64,000 bases of DNA from an uncultured Clostridia bacterium (GTDB lineage Bacteria > Bacillota > Clostridia > Oscillospirales > Ruminococcaceae): the NCBI GenBank assembly GCA_947627455.1, contig CANQWC010000004.1:35159-99158 (forward strand). Reading direction: 5' to 3'. Below the pieces are notes generated by a model. That model had not been told where the DNA came from and did not search any database. It saw only the letters and a list, made by a program, of their open reading frames with translations. How positions within the stretch are numbered: the first letter of the stretch is position 1; each line of letters opens with the position of its first letter. Below are positions 46,858 to 57,522 of the stretch, in pieces. Position numbers and translations under genes: made by a program.

Positions 46858-47125
46858 AAAAAGGGGTATTGCGGCTTTTCGGGTGGGTCTTTATTATCAC
46901 CCAGCTTTACACTATCAAGGCGCATCGCGGAGCCCGCGTAAGCGGGCTCCTATGAACGTAGTTTTTGCCCAAGAGGACGAGCAATCAATCGTTTACGATT
47001 GCGAAGCCCGATTGGCTACAAAAACCGTCTTTCATTCCCCTGCAAGGGGAGGGGCGTGGAAATTAGCCGCATATAACGCTTTAACCAATCGTCGCGAACC
47101 CCGTCCGACAGGAATCGTAACCTCA

Positions 47126-47209
47126 ATGGAAGCGCTATTTCTTGCCGCTCGCACTTCGCAGGCGTGAACTATTGCCCGCTCGTGCTTGCGGAGAAATAGC
47201 CACTTCCAT
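47126..47209. repeat. Inverted repeat in gene-free region
   Basis: ATGGAAGcGCTATTTC ... GAAATAGCcaCTTCCAT. Confidence 0.65.
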
Positions 47210-47565
47210 AGCAGAAGCGTTAAAACTATCTTTTCGCCTGCCCTCGGCGAGAACGATTGCCTCGGTTGGCTCAAAGAGTTTTAATCGCGTCTGCGCCCCA
47301 AAGCGCCCATACTTTTGCACCGCTCCACAACTCTGCCAAACCCGAACCTTCCCATCTCTCAACCACTTTCCGAGCGCTTTGACCGCAGCTTCTCAACCTG
47401 TCGACTGATCAAAGAAAAACTCCCGACAAGCGGGTGCAAAAAGGGGCCCCGAAAATGCGTAAGCATTTTTGGGGAAAAGGCGGAGCAGCGGAGCGAGTGA
47501 AGCGGCGATTTTGAAATGCAAAGCATGAAAAAAGCGCCGCAAGCGATACGAAGCTTGCGACGCCG

Positions 47566-47640
47566 TGGTCTGTCCGACAGGAATCGAACCTGCGCGCATG
47601 CGGTCGGAGCGCATTGCTCTATCCACTGAGCTACGGACAG
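47566..47640 (-). tRNA. tRNA-Arg(CCG), CCA encoded
   Basis: CTGTCCG TA GCTC AGTGGATA GAGC A ATGCG CTCCGAC CGCAT ... GCAGG TTCGAAT CCTGT CGGACAG ACCA. Confidence 0.93.
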
Positions 47641-47657
47641 TTATTCCCGCGGCAAGG

Positions 47658-48188
47658 TCAACCCCTGCCGCCGAGTTTTTTAGAAAAATACAGCACCAAA
47701 TCGTCGTCGTTACAGCAGTCCTCAAACTCGCCGCAGACCCTGTCGCGATACCAAACGCCGCTGCCGTCGGGCAGATACCCGCGCTTGCAATACATTCGCT
47801 GCGCGCTGCCATAGCCCGAGTTCAGCCCCACGCCGAGGCCGACCTCGTCCGAGAATTTCCCCGCGATCTCTTCCGCGATGTCCATAAGCTTCCCGCCGAC
47901 GCCTCTTCTGCGAAATTTTTCGAGAACCGCAAAGTCGACGATCATCGGCAGCCGCCCCGCGAAAGCGCCGTGCTCATATTTCGGGTAGACGCTGACATAA
48001 CCCGCGGGCTCGCCGCACCAATCGGCCGCAAGGCAAATCGCCCTGCCCTCTTCTCTTTCCGCGAGGCGTTTTTCGAGCTTCGACTCGTCGGCTTCCCAGC
48101 CCTGAGCGCGTTCGCCCTCGGCAAAGACCTTCGGGTCGCTCTCCGCCATGTCTCGGACGGTTATTTTGCCGTCAGAATAATATACCAT
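47658..48188 (-). CDS. GNAT family N-acetyltransferase
   Basis: LEKFRRRGVGGKLMDIAEEIA. Confidence 0.88.
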   Translation of the reverse strand: MVYYSDGKITVRDMAESDPKVFAEGERAQGWEADESKLEKRLAEREEGRAICLAADWCGEPAGYVSVYPKYEHGAFAGRLPMIVDFAVLEKFRRRGVGGKLMDIAEEIAGKFSDEVGLGVGLNSGYGSAQRMYCKRGYLPDGSGVWYRDRVCGEFEDCCNDDDLVLYFSKKLGGRG

Positions 48189-48226
48189 ATGTCAATTTCC
48201 TTTTTAATACTACAATTTGTATTGAT

Positions 48227-48775
48227 TTACAGTCCGAATTTTTCCTTGATAAGCCTTGCGGCCTCGCCCGCCGAGATATTTGTATTGTCGATTCTGAGGT
48301 AGTTTTCAAACCCCGTCTCATCGGGCAGGCTCTCGACTCGGCAGGTTTTTTCGTCATAGATAAGCGCCTCCGAGAATTCAAAATCGCGCTTGCTCGGCTT
48401 GTTTCTGAGCCGATTTTCGGTGCGGTTTCTCCTCAGCCGCTCCTCAAAGTCGGCGACAAGCTCGACAAGATAAACCTCTGCGCCGACTTTTCTGAAAATA
48501 TCCGCGACCCCGCGAATATATTCGCCGTCCCTCGGCGAAGAAAAATCCCAAATATAGGTAAAAACGAGCCCGTAATTTCCGCTCTTCGCGAACTCCTCAA
48601 AAATCACCTGCCGAAGCCTCGCTATCGCCTCCGAGTCATACCGCCCGAAGATCTCGGTCACAAGGTCGATGGTCATGTGGTTGTGAAACAGCCTCAGATC
48701 GGTCATTTTGCAGAGCTCCTGCCCGACCGTCATTTTTCCCGACGCCCCTCCGCCGATTATAATAACGAGCTTCAC
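48227..48775 (-). CDS. P-loop (AAA/shikimate kinase-like) ATPase
   Basis: MKLVIIIGGGASGKMTVGQEL. Confidence 0.75.
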   Translation of the reverse strand: MKLVIIIGGGASGKMTVGQELCKMTDLRLFHNHMTIDLVTEIFGRYDSEAIARLRQVIFEEFAKSGNYGLVFTYIWDFSSPRDGEYIRGVADIFRKVGAEVYLVELVADFEERLRRNRTENRLRNKPSKRDFEFSEALIYDEKTCRVESLPDETGFENYLRIDNTNISAGEAARLIKEKFGL

Positions 48776-50736
48776 TATCTGATCTTCGCCCCTGCGGGTG
48801 TGCTGCCGTCAAGGAAGCAAACCTTTGCCGAGCCGTCGGGCATATCCGCCGCGCAGATCATACCCTCGCTGAGCTCGCCCGCAAGCTTGGCGGGTTTAAG
48901 GTTCGCGACGAAGAGAACCGTCCTGCCGATGAGGTCCTCGGGCGAATACCATTTCGCGATGCCCGAGAGCACCTGCCTTCCGCCGAAGCCGTCGTCAAGC
49001 CTAATTCTCAGAAGCTTTTTCGACTTCTCGACCTTTTCGCAGGCCACAACTTTCCCCGCTCTGAGATCGGCCTTGAAGAATTCGTCGATGTCGATTTCGG
49101 GCGCTATCGGCGCGGGCGCTGTCTCTTCCGATGCGGTTTTCGCCGCCTCGGCAGCCGCTTTTGCCTTAGTCGCCTCCATCTCCGCGACAAGCTCGTCCAA
49201 AAGCTTCGGGTCTATTCTTGCGAAGAGCGGCTCGGCCTCGCCGACCTTTGTCCCCGCGACATATCCGCCGAAAGCGGCAAGGGTCTCAAAGTCGGTGATG
49301 TCGGTGTTAATCTGCGCGAGAATTTTTTTCGATGTCTCGGGGATTATCGGCGAGCAGAGAATGCCGATGAACCGAATCGCCTCTATAAGCTCGTAAAGAA
49401 CGGTCTGAAGCCTCGGCTTGTCGGCCTCGTTCTTCGCGAGGGCCCAAGGCGTCGTCTCGTCGATATATTTATTTGCGCGTCTCGCGAGGGCGATAACGTC
49501 CTCAACGGCGTCCGCAAGTCGGTAAGCGTTGACATGCTCGGTGAATTTCTTCGTCGCGCCAACGCATTTTTCCTCAAGGTCTCTGTCGGTGTCGTTCTTG
49601 TCCGACGGCGCGCCTACAACCCCGCCGAAGTATTTATTCACCATCGCGACGGTGCGGTTGACAAGGTTTCCGAGGGTGTTCGCGAGGTCGGTGTTATAGC
49701 GGTCGATGAAAGTCTCATAGCTTATCGAGCCGTCGGCGGCAAAGGGCATCTCCGAAAGCATGTAATAGCGAACGGCGTCGGCGCCGAAGCGCTTTACCAT
49801 CTCGCCCGCGTAAATGACGTTGCCCTTTGACTTCGACATTTTATCCTCGCCGAACAAAAGCCACGGGTGCGCGAAGATCTGCTTCGGCAGCTTTGCGCCG
49901 AGGGCCATCAGCCACGCGACCCAATAAATCGAGTGGAACCTCAGAATGTCCTTTCCGATGACATGCACGCAGTTTTCCCAATACTTTTTATAGTTCTCCG
50001 AGGGGTTCTCGGGGTCATACCCGAGCGCGGTGATATAGTTGTTGAGGGCGTCTATCCAGACATAGATGATGTGTTTCGGGTCGATGTCAACGGGCACGCC
50101 CCACTTAAAGCTTGTTCTCGTGATGCAGAAATCCTGAAGCCCGGGCTTCACGAAGTTGTTGAGCATCTCATTTTTGCGGCTCACGGGCTGAATAAAATCG
50201 GGGTTGTTTTCAAAGAAATCTTCAATCTGCTTCTGATATTTCGAGAGCTTGAAGAAGTAAGCTTCCTCCTTGGTTTTTCTCACCTCAGCGCCGCAGTCGG
50301 GGCAGCGCCCGTCCTTAAGCTGAACCTCGGTAAAGAAGCTTTCGCAGGGAAGGCAGTACCAGCCCTCGTATTCCGATTTATAGATATCGCCCTGCTCATA
50401 GAGACGGTCAAAGGCCTTTTGCAGGCACTTTTCGTGCTCCTCGTCAGTGGTGCGGATAAATTTATCATAGCTCACGTTAAGCCCGTCGATCTCGGCCCTT
50501 ATTGCCGCGGAAATGTTATCTACGTGCTGTTTCGGGGTAATATGCTGTTTTTCGGCCTCCTCTTCGATTTTAAGGCCGTGTTCGTCCGTTCCCGTGAGGA
50601 AGAAGACGTCATAACCCTGCATTCGTTTTGCCCTCGCGATTGCGTCCGCACAAACATGGTCGTACATATTGCCTATGTGCGGAAGCTTCGAGGCATAAGC
50701 AATAGCGGTTGTGATCAAATAGGGCTTTTTTGACAT
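48775..50736 (-). CDS. metG: Methionine--tRNA ligase with C-terminal tRNA-binding domain
   Basis: ITTAIAYASKLPHIGN, KMSKSKGN, C-term DLRAGKVVACEKVEKSKKLLRIRLDDG. Confidence 0.97.
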   Translation of the reverse strand: MSKKPYLITTAIAYASKLPHIGNMYDHVCADAIARAKRMQGYDVFFLTGTDEHGLKIEEEAEKQHITPKQHVDNISAAIRAEIDGLNVSYDKFIRTTDEEHEKCLQKAFDRLYEQGDIYKSEYEGWYCLPCESFFTEVQLKDGRCPDCGAEVRKTKEEAYFFKLSKYQKQIEDFFENNPDFIQPVSRKNEMLNNFVKPGLQDFCITRTSFKWGVPVDIDPKHIIYVWIDALNNYITALGYDPENPSENYKKYWENCVHVIGKDILRFHSIYWVAWLMALGAKLPKQIFAHPWLLFGEDKMSKSKGNVIYAGEMVKRFGADAVRYYMLSEMPFAADGSISYETFIDRYNTDLANTLGNLVNRTVAMVNKYFGGVVGAPSDKNDTDRDLEEKCVGATKKFTEHVNAYRLADAVEDVIALARRANKYIDETTPWALAKNEADKPRLQTVLYELIEAIRFIGILCSPIIPETSKKILAQINTDITDFETLAAFGGYVAGTKVGEAEPLFARIDPKLLDELVAEMEATKAKAAAEAAKTASEETAPAPIAPEIDIDEFFKADLRAGKVVACEKVEKSKKLLRIRLDDGFGGRQVLSGIAKWYSPEDLIGRTVLFVANLKPAKLAGELSEGMICAADMPDGSAKVCFLDGSTPAGAKIR

Positions 50737-51028
50737 GATTATCGTCCTTTCCGTTTCTATTGAGGCGCATTTGCGCACCCTTAATATTATACTGATTCTT
50801 GCGAGTTTGTCAAGACAGTAAAAAGAAATGATGTGGCCTAAACCGCCGCATCAAGAAGATAGAAGTTAGAAATCAGATGTCAGAGTTTCAAGGTGTCGCC
50901 TACGGCGACGGTTTTAAATGTTGAGGATAATGTGTGAGGAATAGACACTCCCAAAAGAAAACAGAAATAAGAGAGCAGATATCGGAATTTCAAAATATCA
51001 ACTGTGCTGACGGATATAATACAAATCA

Positions 51029-51053
51029 AAAAGGGGCGTCTGAGCGCCCCTAA
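51029..51053 (-). terminator. Terminator after DUF378 gene
   Basis: AGGGGCGtctgagCGCCCCT with A/T tract. Confidence 0.65.
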
Positions 51054-51061
51054 TTTGACCC

Positions 51062-51271
51062 TTATTCTTCAATCAATCTCGAATTCCTGAAGTAAAGCGA
51101 CACGCACCAGATCGCGCAGAGCGCCACTATCACATAGATTATTCTCGAGATCAGTCCCGCTGAGCCGCCGAACAGATAGGCAACAAGGTCGAATTTGAAT
51201 ATTCCGACAAGCCCCCAGTTTACGCCGCCCACGATCAGAAGAAACAAGGCTATTCTATCAAGTATTTTCAC
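51062..51271 (-). CDS. DUF378 small membrane protein
   Basis: ALFLLIVGGVNWGLVGIFKFDLVAYLFGG...VGLCAIW-like. Confidence 0.88.
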   Translation of the reverse strand: MKILDRIALFLLIVGGVNWGLVGIFKFDLVAYLFGGSAGLISRIIYVIVALCAIWCVSLYFRNSRLIEE

Positions 51272-51484
51272 TACTGACCTTCCTTTCCGAGGTTTTTCCC
51301 CAAAGGTTCTGACAGTTTTACCGACACATCGTTCGGCCGTCTTTATTTTTGGCTGTTTTTGCGATGTTTATACAGCGCCGCTTGAAAATGTCAAAAATTA
51401 TATTTACAAATCGCGAAATTTATTGTATACTCAAATCAGCGTATTATTCGCAGCTTTGAATTTTTTGAATCGGGAGGAATTTTT

Positions 51485-53926
51485 GTGAAATTCGGTTATT
51501 TCGACGATAAAAACAGGGAATACGTCATCACCAGCCCAAAGACGCCCTATCCGTGGATAAACTATCTCGGCAGCGACGGCTTTTTCGGCCTGATATCCAA
51601 CACCGCGGGCGGCTATTGCTTCTATCGCGATGCCCGTCTGCGCCGCATCACCCGTTACCGCTATAACAACGTGCCGATCGACATGGGCGGAAGATACTAC
51701 TACATCAACGACGGCGGAAACGTCTGGTGTCCGTCGTGGGCTCCCGTCAAGCGCGATCTCGAGAGCTATTCCTGCCGCCACGGAATGGGCTATACCGTCA
51801 TATCGGGCAGCTGTAACGGCCTTGAAGCCGAGGTCACGTTCTTTGTCCCCGTCGGCTTTAACGGCGAGGTCCACAAGCTCAGGCTGAAAAACACCTCGGG
51901 CCAAACGAAGAATTTCTCGCTCTACAGCTTTGTCGAGTGGTGCCTCTGGGACGCCAACGACGACTCCACCAACTTCCAGCGCAATTTCAGCACGGGCGAG
52001 GTTGAGATCGAGGGCTCGACTATCTACCACAAGACCGAATACCGCGAGCGCCGCGACCACTATGCCTTCTTCCACTGCTCCGAAAAAATTTCGGGCTATG
52101 ACACCGACCGCGACTCCTTTATCGGGCTTTACAACGGCTTCGACCGCCCCGACGCGGTATTTGAAAACCGCTCGCGCCAATCGTTTGCCCACGGCTGGTC
52201 GCCGATAGCATCCCATCACCTCGATATAACCCTCGAGCCAAACGCCGAAAAAGAAATAGTCTTTATCCTCGGCTATGTCGAGAACCCCGTCGACCAAAAA
52301 TTCAACCCCGACGGAACAATAAACAAAGACCGCGCCCACGCGATGATTGAAAAGCTCGGCGCGCCCGAAAAGGCCGACGCAGAGCTTGAAAAGCTCCGCG
52401 AATACTGGAGCGATCTTCTCTCGAAGTACACCGTCAGAACCCCCGATGAAAAGGTCGACAGAATGGTGAACATCTGGAACCAGTATCAGTGCATGGTGAC
52501 GTTCAACATGTCCCGCTCGGCTTCTTATTTCGAGAGCGGCATCGGCAGGGGAATGGGCTTCAGGGATTCCAACCAAGACCTTCTCGGCTTCATGCACCAG
52601 ATTCCCGACCGCGCCCGCGAGCGTCTTCTTGACCTCGCCGCGACCCAGATGCCCGACGGAAGCTGCTATCACCAATATCAGCCGCTCACCAAAAAGGGCA
52701 ACGGCGAGATCGGCGGAAACTTCTCCGACGACCCGCTCTGGATGATCCTTGCGGTCGCCCAATACATAAAAGAAACGGGCGACTACGGAATTCTCAAAGA
52801 ATCCGTGCCCTACGACAACGACCCCGCCCTCGCCCAGAGCATGATGCACCACCTCAAGATGAGCTATAAGCGCGTGGCCGAAAACCTCGGCCCCCACGGC
52901 CTGCCGCTCATAATGCGCGCCGACTGGAACGACTGCCTCAACCTAAACTGCTTCTCGACGGCTTCGGGCGAAAGCTTCCAGACCACCACCTCAAAAGACG
53001 GCAAGGTCGCCGAGTCTGTCTTTGTCGCCTGCATGTTCACCTTTATCGTCCCCGAGTATATCGAGCTCTGCCGCCGCGAGGGCCTTGAAGCCGACGCCGA
53101 AGAGGCCGAGGCTGCCGTCGCAAAGATGGCCGAGGCGGTAATGCGCGACGGCTATGACGGCGAGTGGTTTCTCAGGGCCTATGACGACTTCGGCAGAAAG
53201 ATCGGCTCAAAAGAATGCGAAGAGGGCAAAATCTTCATCGAGCCGCAGGGCTTTGCGGTGCTCTCGGGCCTCGGAAAGAAGCAGGGCGCCGACATCAGGG
53301 CGCTTGAAAGCGTCAAAAAATATCTCGACTGCGAGCGCGGCCTTGTGCTCCTGAACCCGTGCTACACCCACTATTATGTCGAGTACGGCGAGATATCCAC
53401 CTACCCCAACGGCTTCAAAGAGAACGCGGGCGTCTTCTGCCACAACAACGCGTGGATAATCTGCGCCGAAGCCTTCGTCGGCCACGGCGACAGGGCCTTT
53501 GAATATTGGTCGAAGATCGCACCCTCCTACTGCGAGGAGATCTCCGAGATCCACAAGACCGAGCCCTACGTCTACGCCCAGATGGTCGCGGGAAAGGATG
53601 CCCCGAAGGAAAAATTCGGCGAGGCCAAGAACAGCTGGCTGACAGGCACCGCCGCATGGAATTTCGTCGCGATATCTCAGTATATCCTCGGCATCGCCCC
53701 CGATTATGACGGCCTTAAGATCGACCCGTCTATTCCCTCCGACTGGGAGGGCTTCGAGGCGTCGAGGCTCTTCAGGGGCGCAAGGTACAACATCTCGGTC
53801 AAGAACCCCCAAGGCGTCTCAAAGGGCGTCAGGTCGATAGTCTGCGACGGCGTAAGGCTGAGCGGAAACGTTCTGCCAGTCTTCGAGGCTGGCTCCGTCC
53901 ACGAGGTCGAGGTTACATTAGGATAA
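51485..53926 (+). CDS. GH94 glycoside phosphorylase, probable cellobiose phosphorylase
   Basis: [78 protein letters not shown]. Confidence 0.95.
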   Translation: MKFGYFDDKNREYVITSPKTPYPWINYLGSDGFFGLISNTAGGYCFYRDARLRRITRYRYNNVPIDMGGRYYYINDGGNVWCPSWAPVKRDLESYSCRHGMGYTVISGSCNGLEAEVTFFVPVGFNGEVHKLRLKNTSGQTKNFSLYSFVEWCLWDANDDSTNFQRNFSTGEVEIEGSTIYHKTEYRERRDHYAFFHCSEKISGYDTDRDSFIGLYNGFDRPDAVFENRSRQSFAHGWSPIASHHLDITLEPNAEKEIVFILGYVENPVDQKFNPDGTINKDRAHAMIEKLGAPEKADAELEKLREYWSDLLSKYTVRTPDEKVDRMVNIWNQYQCMVTFNMSRSASYFESGIGRGMGFRDSNQDLLGFMHQIPDRARERLLDLAATQMPDGSCYHQYQPLTKKGNGEIGGNFSDDPLWMILAVAQYIKETGDYGILKESVPYDNDPALAQSMMHHLKMSYKRVAENLGPHGLPLIMRADWNDCLNLNCFSTASGESFQTTTSKDGKVAESVFVACMFTFIVPEYIELCRREGLEADAEEAEAAVAKMAEAVMRDGYDGEWFLRAYDDFGRKIGSKECEEGKIFIEPQGFAVLSGLGKKQGADIRALESVKKYLDCERGLVLLNPCYTHYYVEYGEISTYPNGFKENAGVFCHNNAWIICAEAFVGHGDRAFEYWSKIAPSYCEEISEIHKTEPYVYAQMVAGKDAPKEKFGEAKNSWLTGTAAWNFVAISQYILGIAPDYDGLKIDPSIPSDWEGFEASRLFRGARYNISVKNPQGVSKGVRSIVCDGVRLSGNVLPVFEAGSVHEVEVTLG

Positions 53927-53976
53927 GTCAAAACATAGCGCCTAAACCATATTCGCCTCACTGTAATTAAATCTAT

Positions 53977-54018
53977 GCTTTGATCGGGCAGGTTGTTGAA
54001 AACCTGCCCGATTTTTTA
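53977..54018 (+). terminator. Terminator of cellobiose phosphorylase gene
   Basis: ATCGGGCAGGTT-gttgaa-AACCTGCCCGATTTTTTA. Confidence 0.85.
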
Positions 54019-54101
54019 GTATGCGACTACGAAGCCATGGGTTTTGTCAACACTTTCAACACATTTTTCAACCGCAGAGGCATAAATACAGCCTGTAAAA
54101 C

Positions 54102-54150
54102 CCCAAAAACCCCGCCCAAGGCGCTGCCCGGGGCGGGGTTAGTTTTAATC
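54102..54150 (-). terminator. GC-rich terminator
   Basis: AACCCCGCCC...GGGGCGGGGTT. Confidence 0.7.
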
Positions 54151-54159
54151 AATAATTCT

Positions 54160-54432
54160 TCAATTTCTATGCCCGATCCAGTCATAAGCAAGGTCGAGCG
54201 CCTCAAAAAGGCTCGGCTTGACTGCGGTCTTTGTAATCCTCTGCATCACGGGGACGCTCTCATCTGTCAGCATTCTGTAAAGCTGAACCTTAGTGGCGGT
54301 CTCGGTCCCGCCGACGTCTTTTTTGCCGCTGAGCTGCATCATAACGACCTCGCTGTCGCCCATCGAGCCGTAATAAAGCTCATTGCCCTTGCGGACAAGG
54401 GGCAGGCCCCTGTACTCAAAATATTTTGCCAT
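54160..54432 (-). CDS. Conserved-looking hypothetical protein, 90 aa
   Basis: MAKYFEYRGLPLVRKGNELYYGSMGDSEVVMMQLSGKK...; RBS GGAGGAC. Confidence 0.7.
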   Translation of the reverse strand: MAKYFEYRGLPLVRKGNELYYGSMGDSEVVMMQLSGKKDVGGTETATKVQLYRMLTDESVPVMQRITKTAVKPSLFEALDLAYDWIGHRN

Positions 54433-54462
54433 AAAATGTCCTCCGTTTCTTTTGATGTTATT

Positions 54463-55935
54463 TTACCAGACTTCCTGAAGCTCGTCTGCGGTCGCGCCGT
54501 TCGCAAAAGCTTCAAGATTCTTGTGAAGAACGTTGAGATACCCTCTCGGCTGGCTGAACGACGTCTGCCCGTTAAGCTTAACCGCGACCCTGTTGTTGCC
54601 GATGTCATAGAATTCAAGGCTGTCGCCCTCTCCGTCGGTTCGCGAGAAGTAAATCGTCGCGATAAGCGAATCCTCGGGCGGGTCATCAAAGCAAAGGTCG
54701 TCTATCGGGCACTTGAGCATAAACTGATAGAGAATCTTGAAGTCATATTCTTCAAACCCCTTGCCGTTGAGTTCCCCCATGAGGTAAGCCTCCTCCATGT
54801 TCGGTTCAAGCTCAAAGTTATAGTCCGCGGGTTCGTCTAAGAATTTAATGTCGATCCCGTCGAGGGCATAAATGTAGTTTGAAGTCATCATCGTCGAGAG
54901 AATGTCAATGACTTGGAAGTTTACAAAAGGTATCTCGCTGATCCCGAAGGTATAGATGACGTCGATTCCCCTGTAATATGCGTAATACGATATCGGCTCA
55001 GAGGTCGGCTCGCCGTTCTGGTCGAGGGCATACGAAGCCACGTCTCCGATATCAAGGTGATAATTGCGAAGCTCTGCGTCAAGGTTCACGGTGCAGAACG
55101 GGTCGTCGAGGCCGTACTTCTCAAAGTCCTCTTCGGTCGGGTGAACCTTCACAACGTCCTCGGCGGTAAGCCCCCAAAGGCCGTAAACCACCGCTGTCGA
55201 GTTGGTGATGTCGAGATACGCGTATACAGGCGATATCATAACCTGGGCCGACGCCATCGTCACATCGTCGATAGAATACTTCTTGCTGTCGTCGATGAAA
55301 ATAACGTCATAGTCAAGGTCTTTTCTTGTGATTTCAAGTCTGTCGATGGTCGGCGCAACGTTGTTGTTCGTGATCTCATCGGTAACGGCGAGGCTCAGAA
55401 AGTCGCTCTCGTCGTAATAGAAATACCCCGAGCTGTTAGTAAGAACGGTGTAAACATCGCCCGAATCCTTAAGCCTGACATATCTCGAATCCCCGTCGGG
55501 CGCGTCTATCCCGAAGTATACGGTATACTCGGTGCCGTCCTTCAGTGTCACATCGCACGAGGCTTTCGGCGCGTCTTCCGCGAGGCCGTACTTGTCAAGA
55601 TTCTGCGCGTTCTCCTCAACAAGCGCCTCAGCGCTGATGGTCGCCGCGCACCTTGCGGCCGCGCCCATGATCGTCGAATTCTGTCTGAGGTCGCTGTATT
55701 CGTCGATGACAAACCCCTGAATTCCGTTTCTTATTGAAAACTCGCCCGTCTCATTTTTAATCGTGAGGTTCGCCACGCTGTCTCGGTCATAGCTTAAAAC
55801 CGAGATCTTCGCGCTCGTCGTTGTCTCTTCCTCAACCTCGTCTTTCGGCTGGGTGAGCATCAGAACAAGCAGCACGACCGCCATGCTCAGTATAAAAATC
55901 CCGATGACAAGAAGGTTTCTGACTCTTTTGCTCAT
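54463..55935 (-). CDS. DUF4340 domain-containing protein
   Basis: Single N-term TM; DGTEYTVYFGIDAPDGDSRYVRLKDSGDVYTV. Confidence 0.85.
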   Translation of the reverse strand: MSKRVRNLLVIGIFILSMAVVLLVLMLTQPKDEVEEETTTSAKISVLSYDRDSVANLTIKNETGEFSIRNGIQGFVIDEYSDLRQNSTIMGAAARCAATISAEALVEENAQNLDKYGLAEDAPKASCDVTLKDGTEYTVYFGIDAPDGDSRYVRLKDSGDVYTVLTNSSGYFYYDESDFLSLAVTDEITNNNVAPTIDRLEITRKDLDYDVIFIDDSKKYSIDDVTMASAQVMISPVYAYLDITNSTAVVYGLWGLTAEDVVKVHPTEEDFEKYGLDDPFCTVNLDAELRNYHLDIGDVASYALDQNGEPTSEPISYYAYYRGIDVIYTFGISEIPFVNFQVIDILSTMMTSNYIYALDGIDIKFLDEPADYNFELEPNMEEAYLMGELNGKGFEEYDFKILYQFMLKCPIDDLCFDDPPEDSLIATIYFSRTDGEGDSLEFYDIGNNRVAVKLNGQTSFSQPRGYLNVLHKNLEAFANGATADELQEVW

Positions 55936-55938
55936 CGC

Positions 55939-57507
55939 TTATTTATGCCTCCTTCTTACCCATACAAAGGTTCCGACGGCAAGCACCGCAACAGGAATAA
56001 TAAGCGCAAAGGTGAGGGTCAGTGCGCGGGTCTGCGAGGTCGTTATCTCGAAATTGCCCGCCGAGACCGACTTCGGGGTGATGGTAATTCCCTCCGATTT
56101 CCCCGTAAGCTCGTTGAGCATTGAGATGATAAAGTCGCCGTTGTTATAGTTTGCGCTGCGAATCACCGACGGCTCGATCATAAGCTCCGAGCCGATTGCA
56201 AGAACGTAGGTATAAGTTGAAATATGCGTGTCCTGATTGATTTTCTGCTGTTTTGCGAGCACCGCCGAGGCAAAGCTTCCGCGCTCGGTGACTTCGGCGT
56301 TCGCGTCGCCGCTGAGCGGCCTCAATTCACACGACGCGCTCGAGGTTATAAGCGTCTCGCAGGCATAAATCGCGTCGACGTCGTCAAACCTCGTCGTAAT
56401 CGCCCTCGCGTCGGGCGCAAGAATCATGCGGTCCCTGTTGGTAACGTCCGTGAGGTAATTATCCGTCGCGATGGTCTGAAGAGTATAGCTTCTCGGGGCG
56501 TTTTCGCCGCCGACGAGCTTATCGGTGTCAGTCTCGCTGATAAGCGCCCTCTCCACGGTGATGCCGTACTTATAGAGCAGCCCGTCAAGGTTCGGCGTCT
56601 CGGGCTGCATCGCCGAAGCGATATAGATAATGTGCTTCCCGAGCATTCCTCCGCCCTGAAGCCAATCTTCAAGCTTTGAGATCTCGCTGACGGTATAGTC
56701 AACCTTCGGCGCGGGAATCACCGCGATGTCGATGTCGTCGTCAAGCTCGCTTCCCTGAATGTCAACGCTCGTGATGATATACCCGTTGATGCTCAGCAGG
56801 TCGGTGAGGCCGCTCGCGTCGGCTTCGTCGGCGCCCGGGTAGGTCAGCACCGCCACGGTTATCGGGTTCGACTCGGTGACTGTCATTATCGCTGAGGTTA
56901 TCGCCTGCTCGGCGTTCGATTTAAGCGTTACCTGTCTTGCGTCCGCCGCCGCGGTGAAATAGCGGTGCGCATATTCCGCGCCGTATGCCGTTTTCATCTG
57001 CGCAAGATATGTCGCATAGTCGTCGGGTACATTTAAGATATCCGCCAGAGTGACTATCTTGACCCTTGAGTGTTCGCCGTTGTCAAGCTCAACGATTATA
57101 TCCCCCGAAGCGAGGCTCTGCGAATAGCTCGCGACAAAATCGGGGCTTGAAAGCAGGTCGATATACTTAACGCTGATGTTTCGGTTTTGCTGAGTATAGT
57201 TTTTCAGAAGCTCGACCGTCTGGGCGGTATAGTCGCTTATAACGCGGTAATCCTCCTCGGTCGAGAGAACGGTTATCGCGACGGGGCTGTCTATTCCCGA
57301 GATATATTCCGCCGATTCCTCCGAAACGGTGTAAATTCCGCCCGATGTCAGGTCAAGCGTTATCGGGAAGCGGTCGAACAGAAGCGTCGCAACAACGTTC
57401 ACCAAAACGATAGCCGCAATCACGAACACCGTGAGGGCGGTCGCGAACGAGCCGTATTTCAGGCGGCGCTTGTTTATATGCTTTTTGAAAAATTCCGATA
57501 TTTTCAT
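55939..57507 (-). CDS. GldG-type ABC-associated protein
   Basis: TM at both ends; VNVVATLLFDRFPITLDLTSGGIYTVSEESAEYISGIDSPVAITVL. Confidence 0.88.
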   Translation of the reverse strand: MKISEFFKKHINKRRLKYGSFATALTVFVIAAIVLVNVVATLLFDRFPITLDLTSGGIYTVSEESAEYISGIDSPVAITVLSTEEDYRVISDYTAQTVELLKNYTQQNRNISVKYIDLLSSPDFVASYSQSLASGDIIVELDNGEHSRVKIVTLADILNVPDDYATYLAQMKTAYGAEYAHRYFTAAADARQVTLKSNAEQAITSAIMTVTESNPITVAVLTYPGADEADASGLTDLLSINGYIITSVDIQGSELDDDIDIAVIPAPKVDYTVSEISKLEDWLQGGGMLGKHIIYIASAMQPETPNLDGLLYKYGITVERALISETDTDKLVGGENAPRSYTLQTIATDNYLTDVTNRDRMILAPDARAITTRFDDVDAIYACETLITSSASCELRPLSGDANAEVTERGSFASAVLAKQQKINQDTHISTYTYVLAIGSELMIEPSVIRSANYNNGDFIISMLNELTGKSEGITITPKSVSAGNFEITTSQTRALTLTFALIIPVAVLAVGTFVWVRRRHK

Positions 57508-57522
57508 TCCGTTCGCCCCCTT

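Noticed and set aside
46883-47408. ORFs in the 46.9-47.4 kb spacer
   Set aside because: No RBS, no domains, overlapping on both strands within palindromic spacer DNA
51431-52897. 488-aa minus-strand ORF opposite cellobiose phosphorylase
   Set aside because: Mirror ORF of a strongly supported GH94 gene
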